Positions 35,762-38,681 of a stretch of 38,681 nucleotides of DNA are shown here, one piece after another (positions within the stretch are counted from its first letter, which is position 1; every line of letters starts with the position of its first letter). The notes under the pieces were generated by a model, which ran no database searches, was not told the DNA's origin, and worked only from the letters and a program-made list of their open reading frames with translations. The stretch covers positions 1-38,681 of the forward strand of contig CALUTW010000018.1 of assembly GCA_944323805.1 (NCBI GenBank), given 5' to 3'. This DNA comes from an uncultured Bacteroidales bacterium (lineage in GTDB: Bacteria > Bacteroidota > Bacteroidia > Bacteroidales > UBA932). Made by a program: the position numbers and the translations under genes.

Positions 35762-36832
35762 TCAGTCCTTGATGCTGATATTTACCGGCAACGTGCTTTC
35801 CTTTCCAAGCTGATATACCAGCATCCTGGTCTGAAGCACCACATCCATACCGTCCAGAAGACGGACCGTACATGCCGCCGGAATCCTGTACGTGACTGAA
35901 GGCACCTTTGTCCCTTTTGCATCCTTCTTGCTCTCCAGCGCGGCCTGAGGGACTTCCTTAGGAACGATTTCGAGCACTACAGGACGTCCGGAGAAATTGT
36001 CCGGCGGAAGCAGCCCTTCCGAATCCGAGAGACGGAATGCGACGTACAGCTGGCTGTCCCTGTCCTTCTGCGGCACGACCTCGAACGTCTTCTTCTGTGT
36101 CTGGTACTCCGAATATCCCGTGAACATCATCATATACTCCTGCTCCATCCTTGTAAGCTCCGCGACAGCTGCGCCCATGGCTTCCCCGCTGTAAGTCGCA
36201 TCGGTATCGCCTGTCACTATCTGGAGACGTTTCCGCCTCAGGTCGAAGATAAGCGATGCAGCCTCTGCAGCCCGTTTCTCAATGGATTTCTCGACTACCA
36301 TATCCTGCCTGAAGGCCACCTTGCTGAAAGCGGAGCCGCTCCGTGAACCCTTATACAGAGTCGCCGGCTCTGCAGAATAATTGTAGATAAGGCCCTTACC
36401 GGCAAAATCGCCGTGAAGCGCTGTCGGGAATCTCCATTCCGCGTCGCTTCCGGCGCTGCAGTCATTGATTGCCACAAGGCCCTGTGAAGTAAGCGCGAGA
36501 AGTCTCGCCGCGGCAGCCCTGTCCCCGGTATTCAATATATACCGCCTGCTCTGGTCCGCCTCGGTATATGGGGTCAGTTTCACTTCCGAGAGGTTATAGG
36601 TAACCTCATCCTCAAGCCGGACCTTTATCCCCAGATACTTGTCGGCATAATCCGCATATGGTCCCGCGAAGAAATGCTCCTGGACAGCCTCCACCTCAAT
36701 GGAGATGGCCGTCGCCGGCAGAGAATATGTCAATATGCCGGATGGGGCATCGCCGGCAGGATTCTCCTGCGCAAATGCAGGACAGAGGGCACAAAGGAAG
36801 CCCGCAAGAGTGGTTTTCAAGCAAAGTCTCAT
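35762..36832 (-). CDS. DUF4831-family secreted protein
   Basis: A 356-residue exported protein with signal peptide about residues 1-21 (ending AFAQE). The body matches the DUF4831 family of Bacteroidota: an early ILTYSLPATAISIEVEAV strand, YADYADKYLGIKV, then IFDLRRKRLQIVTGDTDATY and MEQEYMMMFTGY, a pattern I recall as diagnostic. Family members are uncharacterised. It diverges from the POT transporter with mirrored promoter boxes between them. pepD follows downstream on the same strand. Confidence 0.85.
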   Translation of the reverse strand: MRLCLKTTLAGFLCALCPAFAQENPAGDAPSGILTYSLPATAISIEVEAVQEHFFAGPYADYADKYLGIKVRLEDEVTYNLSEVKLTPYTEADQSRRYILNTGDRAAAARLLALTSQGLVAINDCSAGSDAEWRFPTALHGDFAGKGLIYNYSAEPATLYKGSRSGSAFSKVAFRQDMVVEKSIEKRAAEAASLIFDLRRKRLQIVTGDTDATYSGEAMGAAVAELTRMEQEYMMMFTGYSEYQTQKKTFEVVPQKDRDSQLYVAFRLSDSEGLLPPDNFSGRPVVLEIVPKEVPQAALESKKDAKGTKVPSVTYRIPAACTVRLLDGMDVVLQTRMLVYQLGKESTLPVNISIKD

Positions 36833-36856
36833 AATTTACGGTCTGAATTACATTTC

Positions 36857-36884
36857 CAAAGATACTAATTATTTTTTATCTTTG
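36857..36884. promoter_or_regulatory. Mirrored divergent -7 boxes
   Basis: CAAAGATA at 36857-36864 reads TATCTTTG on the minus strand and points to the DUF4831 gene. TATCTTTG at 36877-36884 points to the POT gene. Both match TAnnTTTG perfectly. They form an 8-bp inverted repeat 12 nt apart, so each promoter's upstream half overlaps the other's -7 box. Confidence 0.65.
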
Positions 36885-36928
36885 TCGACCGCAACTGAAA
36901 CTGAAAACAAACAACAAAAAAGCACACT

Positions 36929-38593
36929 ATGTTCAAAGGTCAACCTAAAGGGCTGTTCGCCCTCGCCCTCGCCAACACAGGTGAACGCTTCGGCTATTAC
37001 ACCATGCTGGCGATTTTTCTGCTGTTCATCCAGGCCAAGTTCGGCTTTACCGCCGCAGCCGCAACGCAGATCTACTCGATATTTCTTGCCGGGGTATATT
37101 TCATGCCGCTTCTGGGAGGAATCCTTGCCGACAAGATAGGCTTCGGCAGATGCGTCACTCTCGGATTTGCAGTCATGTTCCTCGGATATCTCTGCCTGTC
37201 GATACCTACCGGACCCGACATTACCGGAAAGATACTCATGTTCGGGGCTCTCGCCCTCATCGCATTGGGTACGGGCCTTTTCAAGGGGAACCTGCAGGTC
37301 ATGGTCGGGAATCTCTACGATGACCCGAAATATGCAGCGAAGAGGGACTCGGCCTTCAGCCTTTTCTACATGGCCATCAATATAGGCGCGATGTTCGCCC
37401 CTACTGCCGCAAAAGCCGTCACCAACTTTTTCCTGAGCAAGTCGGGGCTTTCATATGACGCCAATGTGCCGGCCCTTGCCCACCAGTTCCTTGACGGCAC
37501 CATCACTACGGAAAACATAGACAAGCTCACGGGCATTCAGCTCACAATGACCGGGGCATCCGGCATGGACCTGGGCACTTTCTGCAGTACCTACATCGAG
37601 AAGCTTTCCACCGCGTACAACTACGGATTCGCCGTAGCATGCATATCGCTGATAGTATCCGTACTCATCTATTTCTCATGCCGCACATGGTTCAGGCATG
37701 CCGATGCCAATGCGGCCCAGGCCAAGGAGGCCCATACAAATGAACCGGAGCTCACTCCTGAACAGACAAAGAGCCGCATTACCGCCCTCCTGCTCGTATT
37801 TGCAGTCGTGATCTTCTTCTGGATGTCATTCCACCAGAACGGCGCGACAATGACTCTCTTCGCAAGGGACTACACGCAGAGCACCGTCGACGGATTCCTG
37901 AGAATCGGATTCAACATAGGAAGCCTTGCCCTCATAGCCATCTCCATCTATACGCTTTTCGGTGCAGTACAGGCCGAGACAGGGAAAGGCCGGATGATTT
38001 CCGGGCTTGCAACAATCCTTCTCTGGGGCGGAGCATGGCTCGCATACAGCCAGATGGACCAGTCAGTGAGGATACAGCCGTCTGATTTCCAGCAGTTCAA
38101 CCCGTTCTTCGTGGTAGCTCTGACACCTATATCGCTTGCAATATTCGGTGCTCTTGCCAAAAGCGGCAAAGAGCCGTCCGCACCGAGGAAGATAGGTCTC
38201 GGAATGATTGTAGCCGCTGCAGGATTCCTCATTCTGACTGTCGGGTCAATAGGGCTTGCATCGCCTAAGACTCTCGACGGGAACGTAAGTCCGGACCTCG
38301 TGTCCCCTACATGGCTTATTTCAACTTATCTCGTACTGACCTTTGCCGAACTCCTGCTCTCCCCTATGGGAATCTCGTTCGTATCAAAGGTCGCCCCTCC
38401 TAAATACAAGGGGGCAATGATGGGATGCTGGTTCGCTGCAACAGCCGTAGGAAACTACCTCGTATCGATTCCGGGACTCCTGTGGGACAAGCTGCCTCTG
38501 TGGGGCGTATGGATGATACTCATCGTACTCTGCCTGCTTTCCGCACTGTTCATCTTCTCAATAATGAAGAAACTCGAGAATGCCACCAGATAG
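36929..38593 (+). CDS. Proton-coupled oligopeptide transporter (POT/PTR2 family)
   Basis: A 554-residue inner-membrane importer of di- and tripeptides, MFS fold with 12-14 helices. The N-terminal motif reads NTGERFGYY (residues 16-24), so the usual E-x-x-E-R-F has Asn at the first position (N16) while E19 and R20 are kept. The second family motif is FYMAINIGA, preceded by FKGNLQVMVGNLY. The C-terminal half contains FFWMSFHQNGATMTLFARDY. The loop after about residue 245 (Ala/Glu rich) matches the inserted helices of bacterial POTs. It is single-gene, with its own promoter and terminator. Peptides imported here could be cleaved by PepD. Confidence 0.93.
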   Translation: MFKGQPKGLFALALANTGERFGYYTMLAIFLLFIQAKFGFTAAAATQIYSIFLAGVYFMPLLGGILADKIGFGRCVTLGFAVMFLGYLCLSIPTGPDITGKILMFGALALIALGTGLFKGNLQVMVGNLYDDPKYAAKRDSAFSLFYMAINIGAMFAPTAAKAVTNFFLSKSGLSYDANVPALAHQFLDGTITTENIDKLTGIQLTMTGASGMDLGTFCSTYIEKLSTAYNYGFAVACISLIVSVLIYFSCRTWFRHADANAAQAKEAHTNEPELTPEQTKSRITALLLVFAVVIFFWMSFHQNGATMTLFARDYTQSTVDGFLRIGFNIGSLALIAISIYTLFGAVQAETGKGRMISGLATILLWGGAWLAYSQMDQSVRIQPSDFQQFNPFFVVALTPISLAIFGALAKSGKEPSAPRKIGLGMIVAAAGFLILTVGSIGLASPKTLDGNVSPDLVSPTWLISTYLVLTFAELLLSPMGISFVSKVAPPKYKGAMMGCWFAATAVGNYLVSIPGLLWDKLPLWGVWMILIVLCLLSALFIFSIMKKLENATR

Positions 38594-38604
38594 GCATCGC
38601 TGAT

Positions 38605-38645
38605 GAGGCCGACCCAAAAGGGATTTTTTGAGGTCGGCTTCTTTT
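38605..38645 (+). terminator. Terminator of POT gene
   Basis: GAGGCCGACC (38605-38614) pairs with GGTCGGCTTC (38632-38641), one wobble, with an inner CAAAA/TTTTG, followed by TTTT. Confidence 0.88.
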
Positions 38646-38681
38646 GTGTAATGCAGAATGATATTCGGCTGCAATTTTTGA

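Overview
The window looks like a piece of chromosome from a Bacteroidales (phylum Bacteroidota) bacterium of roughly 50% GC. The evidence is lineage-typical: promoter -7 boxes of the form TAnnTTTG; many lipoproteins with FISUMP, DUF4493 and PCMD domains; DUF4831 and DUF1573 proteins; a single-chain pyruvate:ferredoxin oxidoreductase; and the bS6-bS18-bL9 operon. I cannot name genus or species from the sequence alone. No phage, insertion sequence, integrase or CRISPR array is visible.

Layout. (1) 160-2152, minus: two tandem FISUMP surface lipoproteins. (2) 2168-3218: a gene-poor stretch with a degenerate 52-53 bp repeat, two hairpin terminators and tRNA-Arg(CCG). (3) 3219-4109: fabD, followed by a terminator and what looks like the C-terminal stub of a GH16-type glycosidase (4205-4372). 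(4) 4608-8138: nifJ/por. (5) 8258-15033, minus: a compact seven-gene operon tetR-tolC-MFP-ATPase-ATPase-permease-permease, with several 4-bp start/stop overlaps. It resembles E. coli cecR-ybhGFSR, but the two halves of YbhF are separate genes. A concentric 29-bp dyad lies just downstream of its promoter. (6) 15133-18961: a LysR regulator divergent from an M16 zinc peptidase. (7) 19283-21888: a 56-residue 2[4Fe-4S] ferredoxin (minus), then a DUF1573 protein and a 10TM heavy-metal exporter (ArsP_2-like) as a two-gene plus-strand unit. (8) 21937-30264, minus: a five-gene locus of four large lipoproteins (DUF4493, an Ig-like module, FN3-like and PCMD domains in different combinations) and one small outer-membrane beta-barrel, preceded by a well-formed promoter. 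(9) 30449-32921: parE and a PlsC-type acyltransferase. (10) 33005-34080, minus: rpsF-rpsR-rplI with a leader hairpin and strong Shine-Dalgarno sequences before rpsR and rplI. (11) 34252-36832, minus: DUF4831 protein and pepD. (12) 36929-38593: a POT-family peptide transporter.

How the genes fit together. PFOR and the small ferredoxin are a plausible electron donor/acceptor pair for fermentative metabolism. PepD and the POT transporter fit uptake and hydrolysis of peptides. The tetR operon should encode a complete envelope-spanning exporter; its motifs predict one competent and one degenerate ATP site. The DUF4493/PCMD locus is the least understood part of the window. I read it as a cell-surface assembly in which four related lipoproteins are co-produced with a small barrel. 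Its function is unknown, and it is the best candidate here for an undescribed system.
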